A stretch of DNA of 64,000 nucleotides from positions 1 through 64,000 of the forward strand of contig LJZR01000011.1 in NCBI GenBank assembly GCA_001314865.1. Reading direction: 5' to 3'. Under the pieces are notes generated by a model. That model was not told the DNA's origin, ran no database searches, and saw nothing but the letters and a program-made list of their open reading frames with translations. Each line of letters starts with the position of its first letter. Within the stretch, counting starts at the first letter, position 1. Below, in pieces: positions 55,502-63,708 of the stretch. The translations under genes and the position numbers were made by a program. The DNA is from Phormidesmis priestleyi Ana. GTDB lineage: Bacteria > Cyanobacteriota > Cyanobacteriia > Phormidesmidales > Phormidesmidaceae.

Positions 55502-56881
55502 ATGAAGTCATCTGATATGGAACTACAGGCTATTCGAGAAAAATTGCAGCAGCTTCAGGCAGAGCCGCCAGCCGCTGAGGCACTGGCTTTGCCGGCACCA
55601 TGGTCTGACCCCAAAAACAATGCTGAGCCTGCACCTCACGCAGCCGGGTCACAGTCTATACCAGTGGCTCATAACCCACAGTTTGTTCAGTCACTGGCCT
55701 ATCAGCAGGGTTCGCACAGCATTTCCCCACGCCCAGATCAGCAACTCAACAATCCACGACTCAACAATCCAGATCAGCAGATCAACCAAAGTCCTCAGGA
55801 AAAAGCAATTGAGGCACTTAAGCAGCGATCGCTTGGTCATGATCAAGCAGCGATCGCACGAATGGATCATCTAGTCGCGCAAGAAATTTATCGGCTAGAA
55901 GTGCAGGCTAACAATATTAATGAGCGATCGCGTCAGCAAGCCACCGAGATTATGGCGATTAAGCGCTCGGCACAGCAGGCGTCGGTTGGTCTGCGTCGCC
56001 AAGGCATTCACGACCACCCCCAGCTCACAGCCATCATTCAATTTCTCGCAGACCATCAGTCCGCAGCGGTGCCCTATATCGAGCGAGATTCGCAAGGCCA
56101 CTTCACACTCGCCTACGACACTATCGACTTTCACCAAGCTGAACAAGAAGCCATAGACACTGCCCATGCCCTCAGAAACCGTCGCCAAGCTTCTCACGCC
56201 GTACCCATTTCTCAGCCGCCGCATCAAGCGCTGTTCACGCAACCTATTGCATCATCCGCTCAGCACAATACCCTAACCCCTCCGAGAAACAACTACGAAA
56301 CCGCTAAAAGCTGGATAGAAGCCGCTTGCAACTTTGCCGTTGAAGGGACATCTGAGCTCATTCATACTTTCAGCAGCGGGAGCGCGAGTGATCTCACTGA
56401 AAAAGGCAAACGTCGAAGAAGGCGTCGAAATACGGTCACGATAGAAGGAGACTATCCCGAAACCAACAGTTTGAATCACGATGAATGGCCAGAAGGCATT
56501 GAAGAAGGCTTCGGACAAGCAGGTTTATCTGCCATGGGTGGATTTTCCATGGGTAGCTCTGACATGGGTAGTTCTGACATGGGTAGTTCTGACATGGGTA
56601 GTTCTGACATGGGTAGTTCTGACATGGCAGAGGGCTACTTGAACCATCAGTTTTCATGGCTAGATGGCACTATTTGGTTTAGCTCAGCCGCGATCGCTCG
56701 AATTATGATTCAGGCGATCGCAGCCAGCTATCCCATTGTCCAAACGCTTTCTCTGATGGGGTTAGTCGGCGTAATCGTGTTTGCACTCTACAAAGTCATC
56801 ATTTCAAAATCCACCGATTACAGCCTGGTATATCGGCTTTGCATTGGCATGATGGGCTTATTCTTAGCCGGTCTTTTCTGA
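55502..56881 (+). CDS. hypothetical protein with coiled coil and C-terminal membrane spans
   Basis: 459 residues from ATG 55502 (GTG 55472 is an alternative). Parts: Ala/Pro/Gln-rich N-terminus; helical region about 95-160 (AIARMDHLVAQEIYRLEVQ); a hydrophilic middle with KRRRRRN; a five-copy MGSSD repeat; and two hydrophobic segments (about 390-425 and 435-459). I know no family. It is probably anchored in a membrane with the N-terminal part in the cytoplasm. Confidence 0.6.
   Translation: MKSSDMELQAIREKLQQLQAEPPAAEALALPAPWSDPKNNAEPAPHAAGSQSIPVAHNPQFVQSLAYQQGSHSISPRPDQQLNNPRLNNPDQQINQSPQEKAIEALKQRSLGHDQAAIARMDHLVAQEIYRLEVQANNINERSRQQATEIMAIKRSAQQASVGLRRQGIHDHPQLTAIIQFLADHQSAAVPYIERDSQGHFTLAYDTIDFHQAEQEAIDTAHALRNRRQASHAVPISQPPHQALFTQPIASSAQHNTLTPPRNNYETAKSWIEAACNFAVEGTSELIHTFSSGSASDLTEKGKRRRRRRNTVTIEGDYPETNSLNHDEWPEGIEEGFGQAGLSAMGGFSMGSSDMGSSDMGSSDMGSSDMGSSDMAEGYLNHQFSWLDGTIWFSSAAIARIMIQAIAASYPIVQTLSLMGLVGVIVFALYKVIISKSTDYSLVYRLCIGMMGLFLAGLF
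56549..56623. repeat. 15-bp in-frame tandem repeat, 5 copies
   Basis: ATGGGTAGTTCTGAC-type units at 56549, 56564, 56579, 56594 and 56609 encode MGSSD. The first copy differs by one base; the rest are identical. Confidence 0.95.
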
Positions 56882-57022
56882 GTTTTTTAATTTGTCTTAG
56901 TATGTCTTAGTAAAACTCTCTTTGTTGGTTTTACAACATCTTTTTCTTTAACCGTTCTTCTTTAGAAACATTCTCCTATCCCCATAAACTTATCCTTATA
57001 ACGCCCAACCAAAGAGGTAGCT

Positions 57023-57466
57023 ATGACCTTATCTAATCCTGCTCGCAACCCGATTAAGCCATTTGCTAAGCCCCTGCTCGCTGGCGGCCTCTTGTTCTCT
57101 TTAATTATCATTTTATTAGATGCTAACGGGGTTAAATCATTGGTGAGCAATCCGCCTACCTTTGTAGATACCCTTGCTCGCCCAGAGTCTATCTCTGCTT
57201 TATCCAAAGAATGCGAAAGCAATATTAACGAGGCAGTCCGGCTCTCACGCGAACAGCTATTACAACTGCTCGCCGTTCCTGAGCGCGATCATAAATCACG
57301 CGTGCGCCAAATTGCCAATGAGCCATACTGCGAGCTATCGCCGCTGCAAGTTCGCGCCGGGGTAGACGCGATACGCGAAGCATATCCACTAGAATTTGAC
57401 CCCAAAACAACGCTTGTAATCCTTTACGAAAACAACGAATATGCAGGCTATCGCTTTAAGCACTAA
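57023..57466 (+). CDS. hypothetical membrane-anchored protein
   Basis: 147 residues: one N-terminal membrane span (about 19-37, AGGLLFSLIIILLDANG), then a soluble helical part with cysteines at ECES and PYCELSP. The family is unknown to me. It overlaps the following lipoprotein gene by 26 bases, so the two are probably cotranscribed. Confidence 0.6.
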   Translation: MTLSNPARNPIKPFAKPLLAGGLLFSLIIILLDANGVKSLVSNPPTFVDTLARPESISALSKECESNINEAVRLSREQLLQLLAVPERDHKSRVRQIANEPYCELSPLQVRAGVDAIREAYPLEFDPKTTLVILYENNEYAGYRFKH

Positions 57467-57953
57467 TTCTTTTTCAGTTTCTTTCTCAATCATTTCTCAC
57501 CAATTTCGCTACTTGCTTCGTGTCTGTCTTCTTCTATTGAGTGCGATTGGCCTAGCTAGCTGCGGATCTCAGACTGAACCACAAGTCAGAGCTATCACAT
57601 TACAGCAACAGTGGGTTCTAAACCCTGGCGATGAAATCGCCGGGTCGATAGTGGCAGGCAGCTTAGGAGATATTTCACTGAGCTTAAAAAATGGCAAAGT
57701 AAACGCCCCTTTTGACGGAGAGCTAGAGTTGAGCGAAACCGAACGCTGCGCGCTCTACTCCACACCCGAAATACCTGCTTACTTGTTTCGACTATGTGGG
57801 CTCAAAAGCTTTGACTACGGTGAAGTCAAAGCTGGCAAACAAATGGGGAAAGGGGACTTTCTCAGCTTTGCAACGCTGCGCCGCCAGCCAGACGGAAGTT
57901 GGATCATTGTTGAACCGGCTAAAGGCGTACTAGAAAAAACACTCTCGAATTAA
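57441..57953 (+). CDS. putative lipoprotein
   Basis: 170 residues with a lipobox LASC at Cys41 after a hydrophobic stretch, so a lipid anchor is likely. The mature part is beta-rich, with FRLCGLKSFDYGEVKAGKQMGKGDF. I do not recognise the family. It starts inside the end of the preceding gene. Confidence 0.6.
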   Translation: MQAIALSTNSFSVSFSIISHQFRYLLRVCLLLLSAIGLASCGSQTEPQVRAITLQQQWVLNPGDEIAGSIVAGSLGDISLSLKNGKVNAPFDGELELSETERCALYSTPEIPAYLFRLCGLKSFDYGEVKAGKQMGKGDFLSFATLRRQPDGSWIIVEPAKGVLEKTLSN

Positions 57954-58131
57954 CGCGCCTGTTTTAATCATTCATTCATTCACTCGCATCACTTCATTGT
58001 TCATCGCTCATTGTTCATTGCTCATGGATTGACCGTTAGTTGATCAACCATTTATTAATTAATTGTTCATTTTTCACCTAGTCTAAGTCACTGACCTATA
58101 CACCTCTTAAAGAGCCATCGTTTGTATTGCA

Positions 58132-59784
58132 ATGCTGAAATCTCCCTTACTTTTTGCCATTAGCGTACTAGTCGCATTGTTGAGCTGGACACCTAAAGCC
58201 ATTGCCTCAGAAGAGCTAGTAGGACTTAGCTTTGATCTTCCTCCAGCTAGCCAAGTATCTAGCCCAATCGCATCCATTCAAACAGCCGTAGCCCCTAATC
58301 AGACCAAGCTACAGATCGAGCCATTAATTCGACCGACTCAGCCCCTGCCACCGCTAACCGAAACTAGTCTTGGCACGCAGGCTAGCTTACAGACCACCAC
58401 ACCAACGGACATCGGCGTTCACTTCCCAGAAAATTCTCTACAGCTACCGGCCCAAGTAACGGAAGAAACAGTCGCGACTGAGACTGTTGACTTAAATATT
58501 CCTAGGCAACTCTCACAAGTTAACGAACAAGTTGAAAAACAATTTAACGAAACAACCGAGGCAGCTGTCGAGGCTCCTTCAAAGACTCTGAACTATAGCT
58601 CTTTAAAACTAGATGACTGGATTTTTGAAGGTGGAACACAGTCTTTAGTGGCACATACTGTTGGGAGTGCTGAAGGAACCAGACAGTCAGATGGCACCAA
58701 AACCAATGCTTACTACGGTCATGTTGATCCAGGCAATGGCGTATGGAACATTGGCACTTTTTCCTACCAGCATGAAGCTAGCTCGCCAGAGGAAGCTGAC
58801 GAAAAGCAAATAAAGCGCCTCAAATATCAAGGATTACAGCTAGAAGCACAAGCGGCAGAGCAAGGCATTGAGCTGTCTTTAAACGAAAAGCTGAATGGCC
58901 TAGATCTTGCAAATCAGGCTCCGCTAGCAGCCCTTGGGGAAGGTGGGTATATCGAGCGGCTAGCGCAGGCACGTAAACTAAATTTGCGTAATGAAGAAGA
59001 AGCGATCGCATGGGCTCGCACTCATTCCTATATAGATCCTAATACACGCACTTGGGATGCACCTGGTCTAGGCAATACGCTCTATGGCATCAGCAAAGAC
59101 CAAGAACGGCGCATGGCAGCAATAGATGAGGCGCTACGCGCTTATAACCAGTCAGGCGAACAAAAACTAGCGTTAGCAGGTCTTCAGCACATCACACTAG
59201 AAAAGTCTGAACTCTACAAACCTGCATTTGACAACATCGCCGTAGACAATATCGCCGTAGAATTTGAACTCAGCACAGCCAAAGGACCGGTGGAGCTGAT
59301 CGAGCCCCATAACGATAGCGACCAAGCTAATGCGGTGACTGCTAGTCACAATGCATTGGCAACCATCACACCTCTCAATAATGTCAAAGAACCTGCAGAA
59401 GAGGTAGAAGTAGAAGTAGAGGTAGAGGTAGAAGTAGAAATCGAACCAGAGCCAGAACCAAAGACAGTCAGCAAGATCCCAGAAAGCAGCATCCCCGCAA
59501 GCCGCATTCTAGACACCCATCCCCCAAACATCAGTACGCCAGAAACCTCAAGCTCAGAAGGTCTGTTAGAAAAACTATTAGCAACACTGCCAAAAACAAC
59601 GCCAACCGGAGATACTGAAGCTACGGCAGAGGAAAGTTCTCAGCCTCAAGATTTCAGCACAGAAATTTCGATTCCAGCACCGCTGACGGATACCACTACG
59701 CAAACTAATGATGCCTCAGCACCTAGCCAATCACCTAGCCAATCTTGGTGGAGAACCGAAGACAAGGTCATTCGCAGCAAGTAA
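58132..59784 (+). CDS. exported protein with a lysozyme-like-looking domain
   Basis: 550 residues. A signal peptide (to about 25) precedes a Pro/Thr/Gln-rich region. A domain of about 200 residues (from about 160) follows, with VGSAEGTRQSDG, YYGHVDPGNGVWNIGTFSY and LGNTLYGISKDQERR. Then comes a repetitive Val/Glu stretch and a low-complexity tail. The Glu in AEGT followed by YGHxDPG resembles some phage or bacterial muramidase-like segments, but I cannot assign an activity. It is probably periplasmic or outside the cell. Confidence 0.6.
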   Translation: MLKSPLLFAISVLVALLSWTPKAIASEELVGLSFDLPPASQVSSPIASIQTAVAPNQTKLQIEPLIRPTQPLPPLTETSLGTQASLQTTTPTDIGVHFPENSLQLPAQVTEETVATETVDLNIPRQLSQVNEQVEKQFNETTEAAVEAPSKTLNYSSLKLDDWIFEGGTQSLVAHTVGSAEGTRQSDGTKTNAYYGHVDPGNGVWNIGTFSYQHEASSPEEADEKQIKRLKYQGLQLEAQAAEQGIELSLNEKLNGLDLANQAPLAALGEGGYIERLAQARKLNLRNEEEAIAWARTHSYIDPNTRTWDAPGLGNTLYGISKDQERRMAAIDEALRAYNQSGEQKLALAGLQHITLEKSELYKPAFDNIAVDNIAVEFELSTAKGPVELIEPHNDSDQANAVTASHNALATITPLNNVKEPAEEVEVEVEVEVEVEIEPEPEPKTVSKIPESSIPASRILDTHPPNISTPETSSSEGLLEKLLATLPKTTPTGDTEATAEESSQPQDFSTEISIPAPLTDTTTQTNDASAPSQSPSQSWWRTEDKVIRSK

Positions 59785-59907
59785 CGAAATAGACAATTAC
59801 TTTCACTTCGAGCTAAAGTAGTGGTGCGCCCAGTTTTGACATGCTATCTATTTAAACCGACTTATCAATTAAACCGACTTATCAAACTGACTTAGCCAAA
59901 CCATGCC

Positions 59908-60369
59908 ATGCAACCAGTAGCTGAAGCCGTTGTACCCATTGAATCATTAGACGATGCGATAGAGCGGTGCCAATCACTAGGAATGCGACTAAGCCGCCAA
60001 AGGCGGTACATTTTAGAGCTGCTTTGGCAAGTTCAAGAGCATCTATCTGCTCGCGACATCTACGATAGATTGAACCGCATAGGCAGAGAAATCGGCCATA
60101 CTTCGGTATACCAAAACCTAGAAGCCCTCTCAGAGCAAGGCATTATTGAATGTGTAGAGCGCTCTGATGGCCGACTGTACGGTCATATCAGCTCATCTCA
60201 TAGCCATGTCAATTGCATTGACACCCAGCAAATTATCGACATCAACATTGAGCTACCCGCCGAGCTACTTGCTCAGGTAGAAGCTCAAACCGGCGTTAAA
60301 ATATCTGACTACAGAATTGATTTCTTTGGATGCAAGTTGCCAAGTAGTGTAGACAGCGGTAAGGAATAG
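59908..60369 (+). CDS. Fur-family regulator
   Basis: 153 residues. The winged helix (about 20-90) has LSRQRRYILELLW and GHTSVYQNLEALSEQG. The regulatory site region YGHISSSHSHVNC has His98 and His100 with one Cys (103) instead of the usual CxxC pair, and Cys142 is the only other Cys in the C-terminal half. The type (Fur, Zur or PerR) cannot be fixed; the sparse zinc ligands suggest a derived member. A strong terminator follows at 60386. Confidence 0.85.
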   Translation: MQPVAEAVVPIESLDDAIERCQSLGMRLSRQRRYILELLWQVQEHLSARDIYDRLNRIGREIGHTSVYQNLEALSEQGIIECVERSDGRLYGHISSSHSHVNCIDTQQIIDINIELPAELLAQVEAQTGVKISDYRIDFFGCKLPSSVDSGKE

Positions 60370-60385
60370 GGCAATCACCTTCACA

Positions 60386-60439
60386 AAAAAACTCTGGTAA
60401 TTAGCTTACTCAAAAAAGCATTTTTACCAGAGTTTTTTT
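60386..60439 (+). terminator. terminator after the Fur-family gene
   Basis: AAAAACTCTGGTAA and TTACCAGAGTTTTT pair perfectly (14 bp) around a loop of about 22 bases, ending in seven T. The A/T ends allow action in both directions. Confidence 0.85.
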
Positions 60440-60490
60440 ATATCTGTGTTTTAAGACATCTTTGTCTGAGTCTTATGCCGATGCTCATGC

Positions 60491-60565
60491 CTAGCCGTTG
60501 AGCACTTCTTTACTAAACAACACCAGCACAGTACCAAAAACTAAAGCCGCTATCACCAAATCCAT
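60491..60565 (-). CDS. candidate 24-residue single-span membrane protein
   Basis: ATG (60563-60565) to TAG (60491-60493) gives MDLVIAALVFGTVLVLFSKE and four more residues, VLNG. A Shine-Dalgarno-like AAAGG lies at 60569-60573, the best-supported of the microORFs here. One membrane span then a short charged end, like small subunits of photosystems or cytochrome b6f. I do not recognise it. Confidence 0.5.
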   Translation of the reverse strand: MDLVIAALVFGTVLVLFSKEVLNG

Positions 60566-60710
60566 AAGCCTTTCTCTATATTAGTAAAATTAATAAAACT
60601 GTCTATAACTAAAGTACTCAGTCACAAGCACTCAATCAAAAGGACTTAATCAACATACCCTGACTCAGCAACCTCTCACCCGTACAGGCACATGAGATTG
60701 CCGATATATT

Positions 60711-61847
60711 TTAGCTCCGAATCTGCACAGGCATTACTAGATAGGTAATATTAGGCCCGCCTAGCGGTGTCAGCACAGAAGGACTCGTCGCCGTATTGCA
60801 TTGAATCTGAATCTCAGCGGTAGGCAGTGCTTTTAGCCCTTCTAGCAAGTAGCGCACGTTAAATGCAATTTCTAAATTCTCACCCGTTACCTGAGCCGGC
60901 AAGTTTTCGAGCCCACTGCCGACTTCTTGAGCCTCGACCGATATTGCCAGCGACTGAGCTGAGCTGTCAATGGAGAGCTTGACAATATTATTGCGCTGAT
61001 CAGCCATCACGGCAATTCGTTCAAGTGAGGCAGTGAGTTGCTTGCGGTCAACGGTCAGCTGCCGCTCAAACTGCTTAGGGATCAGCTGACGATAGTTAGG
61101 ATACTGACCTTCGAGCAGGCGAGTTGTAATGCGCTGCTGCCCTAGGTCAAACACCACCTGGGTTTGATCGAGCTGAAAAGACACAGGCTCATTACTAGGG
61201 TAAATCTGCAAAATTCGCTCTAGCTCACGGAGTGCTTTACCAGGAATTGTCACGTTCATATCTACCGATGAAGCAGGGGCACCGGATTCATCAACTGTTT
61301 TCACCACGGCCAAGCGGTGGCCGTCTGTTGCAGCAAACTCTAAGCTTTCAGAATCAGCTGTCAAATGCACTCCAGTTAACACCTGCTTAGTTTCATCTGA
61401 GCTAGTGGCGAACAACGCACCTCTGAGTCCCTCTATCAAAGCCTCGGCAGCCACTTTAATCGGTTCAGAAGCTTCTACCTGAGGGAGCTGAGGATAGTCT
61501 TCAGCGCTTAGTCCGCGAACCTGATAGCGACCAGACGAACAAGAGAGCGTAACCACTGGCTCGTCGTCATCCTCAGCAATGTTGATGTCTTCGTTAGGCA
61601 GTCTAGAGACAATATCGCCGAGCAGTTTAGCCGGTAGTGTCAATGAGCCACTTTCTTCAACCTGTGCAGCAAAAGCAGTTTGAATGCCCAATGTTTCATC
61701 AAAGCCAATGAGGTAAACCTGCTGCGTATCGGTTCTGGCGGTTACGAGCACATTGCCTAGGACTGGCTTACTTGGCCGCGAGGGCACCGCCCGACTGACT
61801 AAAGAAAAATGTGTATTGAATTCGGCTTGAGGGCAGCTAAATTTCAT
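60711..61847 (-). CDS. dnaN: DNA polymerase III beta subunit (sliding clamp)
   Basis: The ring-shaped processivity clamp. 378 residues, three similar domains. Start MKFSCPQAEF, and LTGVHL, ATDGHRLAVV, EGQYPNYRQLIP and C-terminal YLVMPVQIRS are family landmarks. Start ATG 61845-61847. It is downstream of the origin and reads away from it on the same strand as dnaA. Confidence 0.96.
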   Translation of the reverse strand: MKFSCPQAEFNTHFSLVSRAVPSRPSKPVLGNVLVTARTDTQQVYLIGFDETLGIQTAFAAQVEESGSLTLPAKLLGDIVSRLPNEDINIAEDDDEPVVTLSCSSGRYQVRGLSAEDYPQLPQVEASEPIKVAAEALIEGLRGALFATSSDETKQVLTGVHLTADSESLEFAATDGHRLAVVKTVDESGAPASSVDMNVTIPGKALRELERILQIYPSNEPVSFQLDQTQVVFDLGQQRITTRLLEGQYPNYRQLIPKQFERQLTVDRKQLTASLERIAVMADQRNNIVKLSIDSSAQSLAISVEAQEVGSGLENLPAQVTGENLEIAFNVRYLLEGLKALPTAEIQIQCNTATSPSVLTPLGGPNITYLVMPVQIRS

Positions 61848-62264
61848 CGTGCAGTGTTTAGAAAGGATTCAAAAGGGGCTAGCCAAGATGCCCAATACTA
61901 TCACTCTACAAGCCCCAATCTTTTCTGTTTAGATTGCTCAAAAAATGATTTTTCTTCGCGCTTCTAAAGACTATTTTTCTTTAAAAATCTATTTAAAGTA
62001 GTAGTAGTAGGGGCTGTGGAAACTGTGGAAAATTCAGTTAGTTCCTTAGTCTTATTAGGATATAGTCATTTTTAAATTGTGGAAAACATGTGGAAAACAC
62101 ACTGCTTTTTCCACAGCCCTTACTATGAAAGAATTCTTTTCCACATTGAGTTACAAGTTTTCCCCGTGATCTCCACAGGTTTTCCACAGGAAAATCAGGG
62201 TTTTCCACAGGAAAATCCTGCCTATTTATTTACCTTTCTTTAGGAAAAACTCAAGTTTTAGGCC
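61848..62264. other. oriC: replication origin oriC
   Basis: The gap between dnaN and dnaA carries seven exact TTTTCCACA boxes: three on the minus strand (62024-62032, 62078-62086, 62089-62097) and four on the plus strand (62107-62115, 62137-62145, 62180-62188, 62201-62209). A near match lies at 62015-62023. Immediately left of it is GGGC (62011-62014), then TAG x4 (61999-62010), then AT-rich DNA (about 61920-61998). TTTTCCACA is the DnaA box reported for cyanobacteria, and the order box, GC-rich spacer, trinucleotides, AT-rich region is that of the bacterial basal unwinding system. Confidence 0.92.
61996..62023 (-). promoter_or_regulatory. DnaA-trio next to a DnaA box
   Basis: Read on the minus strand: GTTTCCACA (box, one mismatch), GCCC, then CTA x4 and CTT, then AT-rich sequence. 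The complementary strand shows 3'-GAT repeats, the DnaA-trio described in Bacillus subtilis, where DnaA loads onto one strand to open the origin. Opening would proceed toward dnaN. Confidence 0.85.
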
Positions 62265-62307
62265 AAACATAAAGCCCTCTGTGATTTTCACAGAGGGCTT
62301 TATGTTT
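62265..62307 (-). terminator. terminator-like hairpin after dnaA
   Basis: A perfect 20-bp inverted repeat (AAACATAAAGCCCTCTGTGA, 62265-62284, and its complement 62288-62307) with a 3-base loop, 28 bases past the dnaA stop. The tail TTTATGTTT is only moderately U-rich. It would keep dnaA transcripts out of oriC. Confidence 0.75.
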
Positions 62308-62334
62308 GATAGGAAGAAGAAAAAGGGTTGATAG

Positions 62335-63708
62335 CTAGCTACTAGACGAAATTGTGATGCGATCGCTCACTTCTCTAATCTTTTGAGCCAGGTTGAGATC
62401 GCGCTTAACGAGCTGCGCAATTTTGTCACAGCTATACATCACGGTCGTATGATCCTTCCCGCCAAACTGCTCGCCTACTTTAGGCAGGCTCAGATCAGTA
62501 TGCTGCCGCATGAGGTACATTCCGACCTGTCGCGCCTGAGAAATCTCACGACGGCGAGAGTTGCTTTTAAGGTCTTCTACCGAAATTTTAAAAGCATCTG
62601 AAACGGCTCTAATCACTGCCTTGGGCGAACATTCAATACGTTCTGCGGGGGGGTCTAAAACGGGAATCAGGTTCTCGACCGTCATGGGTAGTCCCGAAAT
62701 AGAAGTGTAGGCGATCGCGCGAGTCAGGGCCCCTTCTAGCTCACGAATATTAGAGGTATACGATGAGGCGATATACTCCGTTACCTCTCTAGAAATCATC
62801 ACCTGCTCATATTCAGCCTTCTTTTGCAAAATTGCCATCCGGGTTTCAAAGTCGGGCGACTGAATGTCAGCAATTAGCCCCATCGAAAACCGTGAGCAGA
62901 GCCTGTCTTGTAGCCGGGGGATTTTGTTTGGCGGTCGGTCAGAGGCCAGCACAATTTGTTTGCCTGCCTCATGCAGTGTATTAAAGGTATGAAAGAACTC
63001 TTCTTGAGTGTATTCCTTACCCTCAATAAACTGGATATCGTCTACCAAAATGACATCAACCTCTCGATACTGCTCTCTAAAGCGCTGCATCGTATCTCGG
63101 CGAATAGAGGCGATTAGATCGTTTGTAAAGGTTTCGGTAGAAACATAGGCGACCTTTGCCTGCTGATCGCTTTCCATGCGGTAGTGACCTATCGCCTGCA
63201 TTAGGTGTGTTTTGCCTAAGCCTACGCCGCCACATAAAAAGAGCGGATTAAATTCTCGTCCGGGTGATTCAGCGACTGCTAGGGCCGCAGCATGAGCCAT
63301 GCGGTTGTTAGCACCAACCACAAACCGTGAAAAAACGGCCTTAGAGTTGAGAGCCGATGACTCGCTGCTAACGCGATCGCTACCTGTCGTCGCTACAGCC
63401 GCCACCGTCGGAAATACCGTTGGACTCGCATCGCTTGGCACAGGAGCCTGCGTCGTCTCATTAGTTACTGTGATAGAAACTTCGATATCATGCCCCAAGA
63501 TCTCAGCCGCTACTTGCGTAATCTGCCCCAGGTAGTGCTTTTGCAGCCAATTGCGAGCAAAAGGGTTGTCAGTCAGCAAAATCATCTGCTGTTCAGACAA
63601 GGCTTGAATGCGAGTGGGCTTTATCCAAGTTTCAAACGTCGGGCCGCTGAGCTGCCCTTCTAACTTGGCTAATACCTCATTCCAAAGCTCTTCTTTGATC
63701 TGGGTCAC
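62335..63708 (-). CDS. dnaA: chromosomal replication initiator DnaA
   Basis: 457 residues. Domain I (about 1-75) is followed by a linker, then the AAA+ domain III with Walker [10 protein letters not shown] (160-168) and Walker B LVDDIQFI (221-228). DNA-binding domain IV has the signature [15 protein letters not shown] (416-430). All catalytic motifs are intact, so it is functional by sequence. It lies just upstream of oriC and dnaN on the same strand, the classic bacterial order, although in some cyanobacteria dnaA is elsewhere and not essential. Start ATG 63706-63708. Confidence 0.96.
   Translation of the reverse strand: MTQIKEELWNEVLAKLEGQLSGPTFETWIKPTRIQALSEQQMILLTDNPFARNWLQKHYLGQITQVAAEILGHDIEVSITVTNETTQAPVPSDASPTVFPTVAAVATTGSDRVSSESSALNSKAVFSRFVVGANNRMAHAAALAVAESPGREFNPLFLCGGVGLGKTHLMQAIGHYRMESDQQAKVAYVSTETFTNDLIASIRRDTMQRFREQYREVDVILVDDIQFIEGKEYTQEEFFHTFNTLHEAGKQIVLASDRPPNKIPRLQDRLCSRFSMGLIADIQSPDFETRMAILQKKAEYEQVMISREVTEYIASSYTSNIRELEGALTRAIAYTSISGLPMTVENLIPVLDPPAERIECSPKAVIRAVSDAFKISVEDLKSNSRRREISQARQVGMYLMRQHTDLSLPKVGEQFGGKDHTTVMYSCDKIAQLVKRDLNLAQKIREVSDRITISSSS

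Larger units (their letters stand above)
60370..60710. other. gap with terminator and one microORF
   Basis: It holds the Fur-family terminator and a minus-strand microORF 60491-60565. Nothing else was recognised. Confidence 0.5.
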
